The notes: a model not told the origin generated them from the letters alone. A stretch of DNA of 64,000 bases from Metaphire vulgaris (GCA_018105865.1 JACLAT010000135.1:7501-71500); one strand, 5' to 3'; shown: positions 32,446 to 44,983, numbered from the stretch's first letter. Numbers and translations are program-made.

Positions 32446-35400
32446 CAGATAAACAGTCCTCCGAATGTGCTGAACTAAGGCATTACAAGTTGGAGGAATA
32501 TTTTCAATAGATTTAGCCTTGCTAGAAAACAATTTTTTCCGAGCTGCATTAACACTATCACAGTCATAGTTTGCATCATACAACATCACAACAAAGCGCT
32601 GTAATAGACGCAGACAACTATCAGAAATGTCAACAGGCATGTGATACAGTTCAAAAAAGGCTTCAGTAACAGCTGGAAACTTTTTCCACACTTCCCAACA
32701 TGTTTTCTTACCACGACCAACAAAAGCTGAAACCGTATCACAACCTGTAATGGCATGGAATACAGGTAAGGCACATGATTTATGTGGACCCAAAGCTATT
32801 ACTAATTCGTGCACAGGAATGTATCTGAAATGCTGCCCTACGCCAAATGCTATCCATAGCTGCTCACATTTCATTTTTTCAAAAAATGCAACTGACAGTA
32901 CAATAACATCTGTGTCAACTGTTCTGATAAGCACTTTGGTGTAACCTGCATTAACCATGTCATATGCATGCAACAACATACGGGTGTCAGCTTCCTCTTG
33001 TGAACATGGATCAAGCTGAGATGTGTCATAGCATTTTAATGAGCACTTGACATTGGTTTCATTGGACCCTATCAGCAGCTTGCCATTACTCACTGGCTTC
33101 ATACACATTTTCTCAGCCAAAAAAGAAAACAATGCAGTCTTGTTGTCATCACTTCGCATGAAATCATGCCAGTTGTGGGGGATAGGCGCAGAAGCATATA
33201 CTTGCTGGCGTATGGTACAGCCACGCTTTGTACGAGCTAAGAATTTAATGCTGACAACATCATATCGATCCCAAACAACATCAACACGATTTACACTTGC
33301 AAGTTGTGAGTAAATAAAGGGCATAAACACAGCATTTAAATACTCATCAAACGTTTGAGCACTTCCAGGCCTCAACATGTTGACTACAGCTGAACCGTCA
33401 ATAACTACACTGTCAACATATGGAGCAACATGAACAGACGGATGGCAAGTCTCCAAACAGGTCAATAAATCTGATTTGGATCCAAAGTGCAAGTCACCTG
33501 CATCTGACAATGCTGGGGGATAAACCTGATTTTCATGAGAAAAAAACAAATCCAAATTACTATTTCGAATCTGACATGCAATATAGAGTCGAGAAAACAA
33601 TGCCGAATCATTCCTAGCGGCTAAAAATTTTGATCTCAATTTAGAAACAGATACTGTTTTTGTGTTAACAAATAATGCCAACTTGTTTCTTTTGATAGTT
33701 GCAAATAATGATTCTGTTTTTAGCTTGATTCTGTTAGTTACAAACTGTTTATATTGTTCTTTGCCAATTTCAAACAGCTGGCCGGCATTAGCAGCAACCT
33801 CAACTGGTACAATTTTACGACTGTGCAGCACAATCAGGTCATTTTGATCTTCAAATGGATTACCAAGTTCCTGCAATGAACTAACAAGTTTTTTAACATC
33901 ACTTAAAAATGCTTGTTGGCATGCTGCATTTTGCTCATGGTGATGGCCATGTAAGGAATTTGCTGCCAAACCTGATTCAAATTCCAACAGCAGCCTGGAA
34001 ACTTCAGGGCCTGAAACAATCCATCTGTTCAGTGCTGTATCACTTTCAGTCAGCCCAATAATGCCACCATCACCCTTAACAACGGCATTGAGCTGCTCAT
34101 GAACCTGGTCAAGTGGAATAGCGGAAAATTTACTGCCTGTCTTATTAAACGTAAATTTGCCTTTGAGAAATTCGTGGTAAACATCTGGATGTTTAGATTG
34201 TAGTGCCTGCATGTCATGCACATGAACTGAAAGCCAACGAGCATAATTAGTTCTATCAAGCACAAAAAACCAAGGCATCAAATGATGAAGTGAGTCTACA
34301 TAAGCCTTGAAGTTTGATTCACGCAGTGACCTAACAAATAGCAAAATGTTAGTCTGAAAGTGCATTACACTAGACCAAAAAGCAAATTGGGGATGTCGTT
34401 CACACTGTTGGTCACACCAGGTATGAAAAGTTAATTCTAAATCTGCTCTTTTATCATAAGCCATGTGCTGCATTATATTTAATGCGGCTATTGTTACTTC
34501 ATGAATTCGCCTGCAGCGACGAACATGTGATGCTGACAGAAGTCCTTCAGCAGACCCAGCACTAATGATCCCTGCTTTACTGACTGCTTCAACCCAACCA
34601 CTACCAGTAAGCATTGAACCAAGGGCTTTTAAAGCAGCCATCTCAATGTGAAGACCCCCAAACATTACGACAAATTTGTCATGACCGTGACTTTCGGGCC
34701 AATTCCACTGAACAAGTTTGGCTAATGCAAACAATGGTTGGTCAAACGCAATAACAGGAGTCTGGTGTGGATTAAGTTTTGCAACAGACATCTTAACAAC
34801 ATCTATGGCATGACGAATCATTGAAACACTGTGTGCATGTTCATGAAATAATGGTAACATTGCACTAGGTGGCAACTGCCACCCTACAGGAATATTTGAT
34901 GCCGGTTCAGCATGAAAAGCTGACCAAGAGTAACTGCAACAAGATGCATCATAAGCCAAATCATTAGCTTTCCAGCAATCCCAAACCTTATTTAACCATA
35001 ATTGTTCAGTCATATGTTTACTAGATGGCAAGTCACTATGCTGTCAAGATTCATGATCAGCAGAATCTGTGGAATCAGGAAGAGTTGGTTCTTGCTTTAA
35101 CAATTTAATTGGTGGAATAAAAGTATAACATGATGGTAAACGAACACCATGACTACCAACAGTAACATCACTGTAAGTGAAACTGCGGTCGGAACCAGGC
35201 ATTGAAGCATCTGGATGTTGATGAAGTGATATTCCCGTACCATGGAAAGAACTGTGAGCAGTAGTTGCTGATGGATTATGGTCTATATTGTCTACAGCAG
35301 CAGTTGTAAAAACGGTACTCCTCAAGCTTATTGGGCAAACAGCTTGGTCTACTTCGAAACGATCACACTTGCCAGCTCATTAAGAACAGATAAAACCCTA

Positions 35401-36823
35401 TCATATGATACACAAATACCAAGATTAAATAACTTATCAACAAGCCGTTTTTTTCGTGTTGCAGCATGGACAGCAAGACCAATGTACAAAGGCAATGGTG
35501 TCTCCTGGCTCTTTACATGACGAGCTACATGTGACACAGACATGGTAGTGCGCTTACGTTTAACACTATTGAAAACAATCAACTGAGAAATAGACAGAGC
35601 TGCAGATGTGTGCTGTTCAAGCAGCTGAAAGTCAATGCTGGGTCCCTCAAGAATCATTTTAATTAGTGTAAGAAGTGATTGCGGAACTGATGTGCCCTGT
35701 GAATCATTTTGAAGTGAATTTTTAAAATCCCATGTATTATTAAAAATATCCTGTCGCACAATTTCTGCAGCTCGTGCTAAATGCAATGCATCAGCCTCTG
35801 TATCATTCGAACATGCAGTTGATAATGCAGTACCAAGATTTTTGTCAAATGCAAAAACAACATCACGACCATCATCATGTGCACACATATCAGGAAAATA
35901 GTCTAAGAGCTGGTCTTTTAACCGTGTACTATTTGTACTATGAACAATCGAGGTATCAAGCTGATGCAAGCGATCAGTATAAAGCTGTTTCAAGGAAGCC
36001 AATTTAAATATTGGAATAATCCCCCCAACTGACCGTACATCATTAATATATGCAGTTAATTGAGCAAATGCAATGCTATGAAGTGCAACCGAAGATGGCG
36101 TTCTCAACTGACGATATCGCTCACGTTCAAGTGATCGCCTAAGGTTGTACAGTTTAGCCAGACAATGTAAATGGTATTTGGCTTCAACTGCTATCATGTC
36201 ACCTACAGCCAATTTTGCAAGGAGCCTATTATCTGAAAGCACTAAAGCACACTCTTTAACTTTTTCATCCATGGCTAATGTTGTTACATCATGCAGGTTA
36301 TGCGAACCTGCAGGTAAATCACAGAAGAAACAAGTAGGGATTTTAGCACGCAAGGTATTTTCACTATCACACTCGAACGCAGTGCAAACTTCTTTCTATC
36401 AATCAACACTTCGTCGTGGTCAATTTCTGTGCTATATGAGGACCCTTCAGAACAGAGTGCCTCAGAGGCAAGCCGTTTCTTTGCATTAGCAGTTTTGCGA
36501 ACCAATTCACGTTCACTGAACGCAGCCCTGCATGATTTATGCCATTTAGCACCCTTTGTTTTTAAAGATGCAGTTAATCCACACCCGTTATCAATACTGG
36601 ACAAAACCAGATGTCTTGGCAATTCGCCCAGTTTGTTAAATTCTGGCAATATATTTGCTAGCGACTTCGTATCAATATCATTACCCTTGCGTAACGAATT
36701 TGATGGATCCACAAGACACTCCCGGGTCTGTTGCTGGCACAGTACACATACATTCCAGTCAACCGGTGGCAACAAATCGTCCGAGCTAACGCTACGATCT
36801 ATTATAACGCACCGCTTATGCAT
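32302..36823 (-). CDS. Multidomain protein: zinc motifs, conserved central region, FEN1/XPG-like nuclease
   Basis: Four pieces in order. 36823-36370: 'CVLCQQQT' and 'KWHKSCRAAF' (C-x2-C, H-x3-C). 36353-35349: 'PTCFFCDLPAG' and 'KYHLHCLAKLYNL', a second such pair. 35325-35044: 'TTAAVDNIDHNPSATTAHSS' then 'FHGTGISLHQHPD'. 35031-32302 (909 codons): 'VIAFDQPLFALAKLVQW' at 93-109 and 'MFGGLHIEMAALKALG' at 123-138, then a PIN/FEN1-like nuclease at ~540-790 with 'VVIDGSAVVNML' (542-553), 'DVVWDRYD' (584-591), 'SQEEADTRMLL' (677-687), 'RTVDTDVIVL' (703-712) and 'GCDTVSAFVGRGKKT' (763-777). Those acidic residues match the FEN1 active site in order. Pieces join by two 1-base shifts (near 36370, 35335) and one in-frame TGA (35044-35046). 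I recall similar multicopy uncharacterised genes in cnidarians and fish. Probably a mobile or virus-like gene; mechanism unknown. Confidence 0.7.
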
Positions 36824-36849
36824 TAAAACGTTTTATAATATATTATAGT

Positions 36850-37579
36850 GTACCTAAGTTACTATAAATGAGCTTTTAAACCATAAATATCCTCAACTGA
36901 ACGAACGGAAGTTGACTCCGAAAGACCGAAACAGTCTTGCACGCAGAAAACTTACAACTTTAGCCCAAATTGTAGCCCAAATCTGCCTAAAAAGTCGATT
37001 AACTTCATCATTATTTTTTTCAACCTTATACTTAGTTTATTCGAATGCCTCTGGGCAGAAAGTTGCTAAATTATAAGAAGTGTCAATGTTAAAAATTTCA
37101 TGCTTTTATCCACAAAATGAACAATCATACGGCTTATCAACTGAACTAAGAGCAATGCTCTAACCACTGCATCAAGTAGTTTGTGACATCTGATCTGTCA
37201 TATCTATATTGTAGTTCCATTAATCTTGATAATCAGAGAATTTGCATTTTTAACTTTCTCTTCTGCAGTAGGATCTTTGCTTATTATCTTTGATTTTATG
37301 TTTTTTCTATGCAAATTTAGTCAGACTGACGAGATGTCTAGAATTGTGGTGGCAGCCACACCAAGAAACAGGGTACTGATATGTTCTCTTCCTTGACTGT
37401 TACAATTCATTTCAGTTTCATCTGTATACTTTTTTATAAATTGCACATTCAATTACAGTTCCAGAATTTTGGAGTATATCCATTCATTCTGAAAAAAGTT
37501 GAAATCATTTGTGATTTCTTACAGTTAATTCTTAGCCTTTGTTGCAAAATATCAACACCAGTCAACAGTTTATTATATC
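36850..37579. other. Non-coding stretch, nothing recognised
   Basis: AT-rich, with a short direct repeat 'TAGCCCAAAT(T/C)' near 36960-36985. No terminal inverted repeat for the nuclease gene could be recognised here. Confidence 0.4.
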
Positions 37580-38130
37580 TCAGAAGATCACTGCGCTGAA
37601 ACATGACAGTTGTGTTGAAGATAGTGACGCACTAAGAAATGAACCCAAATGGACGGGGCCAATGCATTCCAGAGAGAGGGTCCAATTACTTGGAATACTC
37701 GCTCGGCCCGAGTAAAAACTGCATGATCTGGTGACATGAACGATCAGTAGAGCAGAGCAGGCAATTGATGAGCATTGGTCAGAAATGTAAGATGGTGCCT
37801 GACCTCGAAGTGCTGAAGAAACAATGACTGTTACTTGTTTGAATCTGATGTGGTCAGATATTGGAAGCCAGTGTTGGATGTTAAGCATAAAGTCTGAGAT
37901 GCTAAAGTAGCGAGGAGCGTTAGCCACAAGACGAGCCGCAGCATTTAGGACAGATTGCAGAGTGAAGAGCAGACTCTTGGGCAAACCGAGATAAAGTGCT
38001 TTGCAATAGTCTCACCTGCAGGCAACAAAGGCGTGGACCAGAGATTTAGGTATGCTCAGACAAGTTAGTGGCAGAGAAAACACGAGCATAATTCTAAGGA
38101 GGTTGTTTCAGTTGAGTGAAACTGGATTTG
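37580..38130 (-). pseudogene. LINE reverse-transcriptase C-terminal remnant
   Basis: The minus frame reads 'LQSVLNAAARLVANAPRYFS', 'LNIQHWLPISDHIRFKQVTV' and 'ALRGQAPSYISDQC', the thumb/C-terminal region of L2/CR1-type LINEs ('Q..LN.AARL', 'LHWLP...RI.FK', 'L.G.AP.YL..L'). Further LINE-like sequence continues to about 38130 in other frames. Confidence 0.8.
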
Positions 38131-38535
38131 CTTTGATGCTTGTAGATTGTGCCTGTCAAAACTCCTGTGTCTCGAAGTTGGCCTTTGCTGACACCAGGCA
38201 GTGAAGTAAGCACATTTTTTCTTCATTTTCCCTAAATGACTGTTGTTGATTACAGTTTTATCGTGCTATGAGATAATTTTGTCCAGACCACTTTAGAGTC
38301 ACTGTTGCAAATAACGTTGCAAATACCCTGTATGTTCTTTAAAGAAAGTGATTGCTGCGTAAATTAAGTGCTACGTCTGTTTCGTTGTTCTGTTGATTAA
38401 GTGTTTAGAAAAGTATCACCTTCTAAAAAAATGTTATTCTCCTTTGGTATTACACCCTGACATTTTCAGCTCTGCTATAATTATCGTGAACGTGTTCTGA
38501 TGCAATCTGCTCATTGCTATTGATTGACCAAAAGA

Positions 38536-38773
38536 TGTGACAGACTATTATAATGGTTAAGGAAGTGGGCATCTTTCCTTTTAGAAATTAATGTAGGGAA
38601 TTAAATTTTTTATTTGGAATTGTAAAATATTTACACAGAATTTTTCAAATTTCAATTGTTTATTTACTAGGATTTGGTGGATTTTGTTACAATATTTGTG
38701 AAAACTTGTGATGCCTTATTATTTTATATTCGTGCAGCCTACCATCAAAATTTCTGTTGGCCATTATGCCAGT
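38536..38773 (+). repeat. Duplicated intron block (copy B), left part
   Basis: Homologous to 26087-26300. It ends with ATTATGCCAGT (38763-38773), the left copy of the target-site duplication of the RTE-like LINE. The right part resumes at 45984. Confidence 0.75.
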
Positions 38774-39032
38774 GATTCGCTAGGTGGCGCTTCGGCGTGT
38801 AGCATCGGAGTGGAGTTGTTCGGACAATTTCTTAGCGTTGTCTCAGTTTCCATCGCACTAACTAACATTTCGGTTGTATATTGGGATTTATTTTGACTCA
38901 CGGAATTAATTGACGCGTGCGTTGCCCCAGGAATCCGGTGGTTTGATCTCAAACGAAGCGAATAAGCGACCTCTGCGTATACGGTCAGTAAACAATATGG
39001 CGTATGGCCGTTGTCAGTCGACGCTGAGATAA

Positions 39033-40265
39033 ATGCGCAGTTGGTCCACGGTACAATTGTCTTCACTAAACCACAGGAGACCACCTCACCGGAATGTACG
39101 GAAAATCATCTTCATGCTGAAACTGTGGAGACCGCAATCCTCGAGACGAAATGAAGAAATGAATAACCGAGCAGCATCCTCTAGACCTGCGTCTCCCCCC
39201 GCCACTGAGGTGGGTTGGGCGTTGGGCCGACAACCCAACCCTAGAAAAAATCGAGATGTCAAAGAGTTTTCCACGAACTGCTCTAGCATGCAACTAAGAC
39301 ACCCTCTCCGGCTTGGTACTTGGAATGTCCGGACCCTGAATGAACCTGGTGCCTCGCGTCTGATGATAAAAGAGCTTGCCGACCATAAGATAAGCATAAT
39401 GGGGCTTCAGGAGGTTCGCTGGCCAGATATAGGAGAAATGAAGGTGGACGATTACACCATCATTTGGTCTGGACCCCCGGATGGGACCAGGAGACAACAT
39501 GGCGTCGCTATAGCAATGGATCGTATGGCTGCCAACGCTCTCATGTCATGGAACCCTTTGTCCGATCGGGTCATCACAGCGCAGTTCCACCACACTTTGG
39601 GATGCTTGCAGGTAATTGTTGGTTATGCACCAACTGATGATGCTGACGATCAAGTGAAAGAAACGTTCTATCTGACCCTGGAACACGCAGTGAGTTTGGC
39701 AAAGGCTTGCCACATTATTATCTGCTTGGGAGACTTCAATGCAGTATCGGGGACATCCAGACTGGGCTGTGAAAGAATTGTTGGCCCGTATGGTAGTGGC
39801 ACTGCAAATGATAACACCGACAGACTAATCAACTGTTGTGCAGGCAATGGACTGAGAGTAGGCGGATCTTGGTTTCAGAGGAAAGACATCCATAGAATTT
39901 CCTGGTACTCAAATGATGGGACTACCAAAAAAGAAATAGACCATGTACTGGTTAATACCAAATGGCGTTGCCTGCAGAATTGCAGGGTATATAGAGGTCT
40001 GGAATTTTATACTGACCACCGCCCGGTTATTGCAACAATAGCGCTGAAACTTAAGCGCAGACAAAGCAAATTACAACCGGTATGTCACTACAACAACAAG
40101 GCCCTAAGAGACCAGACTGTGGAAGCCGCCTTCAAGATGGAGATACAACAACGCCTAGCGGACCTGACAGAAGAAAAGACATGCAGCTGGGAAGAGTTTA
40201 GAAATGCCTTTCAAGAAACGGCTGCCAAGCACTTGGGCGCGGGATTGTCGGCGAAAAAGGAATGA
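39033..40265 (+). CDS. RTE-like LINE: AP endonuclease part
   Basis: 410 codons. From about residue 93: 'LRLGTWNVRTLNEPGASRLM', 'ISIMGLQEVRWPD' (catalytic Glu), 'VIVGYAPTDDADDQ', 'IICLGDFNAVSGT' (Asp, Asn), 'KEIDHVLVN', 'YTDHRPVIATI' (Asp-His). These are the endonuclease/exonuclease/phosphatase motifs of RTE and related LINEs. The frame ends at TGA (40263-40265), but the downstream reverse transcriptase continues in the same frame ('ISNCTWDLIQRKRQARLL'). The stop therefore looks like a single disabling or read-through codon in one polyprotein. Confidence 0.9.
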   Translation: MRSWSTVQLSSLNHRRPPHRNVRKIIFMLKLWRPQSSRRNEEMNNRAASSRPASPPATEVGWALGRQPNPRKNRDVKEFSTNCSSMQLRHPLRLGTWNVRTLNEPGASRLMIKELADHKISIMGLQEVRWPDIGEMKVDDYTIIWSGPPDGTRRQHGVAIAMDRMAANALMSWNPLSDRVITAQFHHTLGCLQVIVGYAPTDDADDQVKETFYLTLEHAVSLAKACHIIICLGDFNAVSGTSRLGCERIVGPYGSGTANDNTDRLINCCAGNGLRVGGSWFQRKDIHRISWYSNDGTTKKEIDHVLVNTKWRCLQNCRVYRGLEFYTDHRPVIATIALKLKRRQSKLQPVCHYNNKALRDQTVEAAFKMEIQQRLADLTEEKTCSWEEFRNAFQETAAKHLGAGLSAKKE

Positions 40266-41231
40266 ATAAGTAACTGCACTTGGGACCTCATACAACGAAA
40301 GCGCCAGGCAAGGCTGCTTAATCAAGAAGATCTTTATAAATTACTCCAGAAAAAATGCAGAGCCAGCTGCCGGACCGATCGTCAACGGTGGGCGAATGAG
40401 ATGGCAGAGCAGGCGGAAACTGCGTTACTCACAGGACAGCTCACGGATGCCTTCGCAAACTTCCGGAGACTTCGCTCGGCTATTCCACATACATCTAGCC
40501 CACTGAATTCGCGAGATGGCACACTGACCAGTGACAAAAAACAGAAGCTCACTATCTGGAAAGAACACTTCCAGACCCTGCTAAACAGACCGCATCCCAC
40601 CACTCCCGACTCTCCCACTGTTACTCAGAAAGAGGATGTCTTGGAGAGCTCAAGTTCTGTTGACTGTGACCCCCCAACAGAGGAGGAAATTGCTGCTGCA
40701 ATTCTACGTATGAAGAATGGTAAAGCCCCAGGAATATGTGGAATCTCGGCAGAAATGTTAAAAGCTGGTGGAGCAGCCTGTGTCACTTGGCTAACGAACA
40801 TTTTCCAGGAGGTCTGGAAGCATGGATCTGCACCAGGTGACTGGAAAAAAGGGATTATCCTCCCGTTTTTCAAGGGGAAGGGAAGCCGAAGAGACTGCAG
40901 TAACTACCGGGGAATTACATTACTGTCGGTTCCTGGTAAGCTCTATGCCTCTATTCTGATATCACGGATTAGAGAACATCTACAAAGTAAAAGACGTCCT
41001 GAGCAAAGCGGGTTCACGCCAGGCCGATCCACGGTGGACCGAATTTTACTCTTGAATCTGCTCATCCAGACGAGGAGAGAGTTCCAACAACCATTGTGGA
41101 TTGCCTACATCGACTTTAAGGCGGCTTTCGACTCAGTGAATCGCCCAGCCTTATGGAATATGCTCCTCTCTCTTGAGATTCCTCAATCAATTATCATTCG
41201 CATCAAGGATCTTTATACTGATACTTTCAGT
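40266..41231 (+). CDS. RTE-like LINE: reverse transcriptase, N-terminal half
   Basis: Continues in frame from the endonuclease. Motifs: 'AAILRMKNGKAPGICGISAE', 'GDWKKGIILPFFKGKGSRRD', 'CSNYRGITLLSVPGKLYASI', 'PEQSGFTPGRSTVDRI', 'WIAYIDFKAAFDSVNR' (first catalytic Asp, 'FDSV'). The frame breaks at 'LYTDTFS' where the hAT element entered; its target duplication is CTTTCAGT. Confidence 0.9.
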
Positions 41232-44200
41232 CAGTGATATTTCCATTAATGGAAATGGAAATAGGAATGGAAATGGAAATCTTTTTGTGAGAGAAATGGA
41301 AAGTAGAAATGGAAAATAATTTGAAATTGAATTAGAAATAGGAATGGAAATGGTCTCACAAGAATGGAATTGGAATGAGAAGTAGAAATTATTTTTGAAG
41401 TAAAAACATTACTCAGTTAACAAAAAAATCAAGTGATCTATAAACTTAGTTTCTAAGCTCTATCTAACTACCTGATTGAGCTGATTCTATACTCTGCAAT
41501 ACAGTAGAGCCTAGTTCAATTTAGTTTATCTAGTATCTTTAGTCTGAGAACTCTTTTGCCTCTTCAAGCAGGCTAAGCAGCGATCTATCTAGTCTATGTT
41601 GATCTCTATGTTTATTTACATTAATTTTATCAACATCCTGTGTAAAGTTCATTACGTTTTGTAGTGTTAGTTTATAGTTGGTACTGTTATCACACTCTTG
41701 AAATGAGTTTGTGTAAGTTACTCGGTGGTAGAAAAAAGAGATAGTGTATGGTGGCAGTTCTTTTCATATGATGATAGTTGTGATAAATCAACTTGTATGG
41801 TCGTGGATGACACTACCAAGGCTGTGTGTGGAACAAAAATTGCCGGCAAGAACACAAGCAACTTTGCTGCTCACATCAAGCGATACCACAAGGAGGCACA
41901 CGAGATCTGTGTCAAGAAAGAACAGGAAAAAGTTTCTGGCAGAAGTCAACCTAAAAAACGTGACATTTCTGGCGCAGTCAAATCACAGACTCTAAAAAGA
42001 GTGTATAGACCGCCGTGTCCTGTCGTGGCCTAAAGATTCTACAGAGCATCACGTGCGAGTTAAAAGTGTCATGAAAATGATCATTGGCACCAGTTGCCCG
42101 ATATCACTGCTGGACCAGCCATCGTTCCGTGGCATGATAACTGTGCTGGATCAAAAGTTTAAGATGCCTGGTTTGTTTGATGTTTGTTTTTAAACTAAAC
42201 ATTATTTTCAGTTTGTCAGTTCAATTCACTGTAATTTATGTGATAAATGTTGGTATTGATATGTGAGTTAACTTCACTCGTGTCCAATCTAATTCTCAAT
42301 ACTGGCAGTGGCAGACCATCACTTGAGTTGATTTTTGCAAAAACAGTCTACAAAGCTGACTGTATAAATCTTCATAACTTGCAACTAGATTTGGGAAAAC
42401 AACAAGTAGACATGAAAATCAGTTAGTCACAAGTTTGTATGCCTACAGTACACACTGCCAGTTGAGACTTGAGACTGTAACCGGTATTGTAATTTGCAAT
42501 AATAAAAATAGTTCAGCTAATAAACAAATACACAGAAATTATATGAATTTTTCTTAACTCAGGTTCTGCAAAGATGAAGAGTTTGATGAGAAGCATAATT
42601 TGTCCTGAGCTCTGCTACATTAAAAGGGCGACTTAAGCAAGGCTCGTAAGATCACCATTTGTCTGGATGGATGGTCAAAGAAATCACTGTCTTCTTCCTA
42701 TCTTGGGATCTCGGCCTGTTACTATGACGTCACAGCAAATAAACCTAGACATTCATTCCTCAATCTTTGCAATATCCAGCACCCACACACAGGCGAGATG
42801 TTGGCGGAATGTCTGTCGCAATGCCTTCAACAGTGGGGTATTACTGAAACACAGGTGCTCATGATCATCACCGACAATGGTGCAAACATGGTGAAAGCCA
42901 TCAGACTGATGCAAGAGAAGACCCAGCAGAGTGCCATGTTGGATGAAGAAAATAATGATGTACACGACAGCGATGATGATGATGAGAGTCACGAGGCTGT
43001 GGAAGAGCGAAAACATTGTGAATCAGGAAATAGGTGAAGATGAAACCAATGAAGATGCAGATCACTCGTATTCAGATAATGATGAGACAGTTACAGGCGA
43101 GATCACAGATATGGAGCCTGAAAACCAGTTTGATTTACCCACCCAAGTTCCATACCTGAGAATGCCTTGCATGGGCGCTGCGCTTCAGCTGATCATCAAG
43201 CTGCCATACTCGCATTATGATACTGTTCTGACTAAAACAAGGCATCTGGTTTCAAAAATAAGAAGATCGAGTGTTGCTGTTGAAAAGCTTGTCATGATAT
43301 GTGGAAAATCGGTCATTACTGATTGCACCACCAGGTGGAACAATGCGTACCAGATGATTAAACGCCTGCTGTTGATAAAAATGACATCAACAACGTTTTG
43401 AGTGAAATGGGTAAATATAACAGTTGCACCATTTATTTTAATTATAGCATTTTAGAGTGGTCGTTAACCGTAATAATATTAGATATTTGCTTTTTGGACA
43501 AGTCTGGCTTTGGCTGAAATGTGCAGCTTGTTGTACAATAGAAATCTAGTGGCAATGTGGCATGTGGGATGATGTGGCTATGATGATCAAATTTTGGGCT
43601 ACTGCTCTGCTATTCTTAACTTCTAAGTAACCAGTCATGATTCATGAACATTTGTTACTTGAAGTGCATTATCATAATACTGACAATAACTTAATTAATA
43701 AATTTATCATATACTTTACTGTACAAGTGTACATTGCACAATATGCAAAGTTGTTTCGAAATTATTTAAAGGATTGAATATGCAGTTGCTGTTAAATTAC
43801 ATAAACATTTCCTTGTGCATTTGTTTAGGCATTGACTCGCTTCTGGCTAGTGATTGGTTAAAACTACAAGAAGTGTCAACACTGCTCGAACCCTTCGCTC
43901 TTCAGACTGATATCTTACAAACTGATGCTCAGTCTCTCTCCAGCATTATTCCATGCATACTGAATCTGGAGTGTCATCTACAGCAACACACGGCAGCTAA
44001 GGCAATAACCTCAAAGATGCTTGATGATCTCCGTCGTCGTTTTGCCACTCTGCTTTATCCCGATACTGAACACTTTAATCCAATTCCAGCAGCTGCATGT
44101 TTGCTTGATCCGACGATGGCCCAAGCAATGATGTCACCAGAATGTGCAGTGCTGTTGCATGCTGCTAAGCTGTACATTGCAACAGTTTGTGAAAGCCAAA

Positions 44201-44975
44201 AAAATTTCAATTCCTCAACTGATCCGTCACAACCTGATGATGCATCTTCATCCTCAATGTTGACTCCACTAAGTTCATTGCAAAGGTTCAAGTTCCTGGC
44301 TAATAAGATCCAGTCAATCGACTTACCACAACAAGTGTCAGCAGCAATGTTAGCGAAAGGGATGTGATACACACACAGGTCAACAATTACATAGCAGACA
44401 TTGTGGAAGAAGAGATTAATGATGCATTCCTTTTCTGGGAACAAAAGCTTTCCCGATACAATAAACTGAGTGAACTGGCCCAGGACTTGATGGCAGCTCC
44501 AGCATCCCAGGCGTATGTGGAGCGTATATTTTCCCTCTGTGGCTTCTTGACCAATGGGCGTGAAATAGAATGCATCAGTCACTGGAGATGAGAGCTTTTC
44601 TCAAACTAAATGCATTTTGATAGAAACTCAGATTAACTGATCTCGGCTGACTTGTCTGTTGCATAGGCTAGTAGGCTACTCAGTTAATTGTGCCACATGC
44701 TGACAATAATTCTGCTTTGCTTAAGTTGACAATTGACATTATGTTATTCTATAAGCTGTTGAACTATTCCAGTAAATTTTGGTGATTAATAATCGTTTAT
44801 AAATATTTAGAAGTGAACTGGAAATTGGAATGGAAATTATTTGAAAAATGGGAATAGAATGGTAATAGAAATGGAAAATATTTGGGAATGGAAATGAGAA
44901 TTAAATGGAAATTCAAGGACTTAAATGGAATTAGAATGGTAATTAGAAAATATTTCGAAAATGGAAATATCACTG
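41232..44975 (+). mobile_element. hAT transposon inserted in the LINE
   Basis: 3,744 bp. Ends CAGTGATATTTCCATTAATG and, inverted from the right, CAGTGATATTTCCATTTTCG. Perfect 8-bp duplication CTTTCAGT at 41224-41231 and 44976-44983. Both subterminal regions (41240-41390, 44810-44960) are filled with GGAAAT/GGAATT-type repeats, probably transposase-binding sites. It encodes a BED-finger hAT transposase split by introns. Confidence 0.93.
41725..44591 (+). CDS. hAT transposase (BED finger, RNase-H fold, hATC), introns and shifts
   Basis: 41725-42033: BED finger, 'SVWWQFFSYDD', 'CGTKIAGKNTSNFAAHIKRY', 'H' ligands. About 42040-42180: 'SVMKMIIGTSCPISLLDQPS'. An intron to about 42561 follows (acceptor 'aactcag|'). 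42655-43400: 'ICLDGWSKKSLSSSYLG' (first Asp), 'MIITDNGANMVKAIRLM' (second Asp), an acidic tract, 'CTTRWNNAYQMIKRL'. A donor ATGG|GTAAAT at about 43409 joins tgtttag|GC at 43830 in phase ('LSEMG|IDSLLASDWLKL'). 43830-44591: 'CLLDPTMAQAM', 'ELAQDLMAAPASQAYVERIF', the hATC dimerisation/catalytic-Glu region. Frame changes at about 42030, 43010 and 43378 (A5 run) mean this copy is inactive or contains sequencing errors. Confidence 0.85.
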
Positions 44976-44983
44976 CTTTCAGT

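Noticed and set aside
42931..43401. Acidic 156-codon frame as an independent gene
   Set aside because: It is part of the hAT transposase between the second Asp and the C-terminal region.
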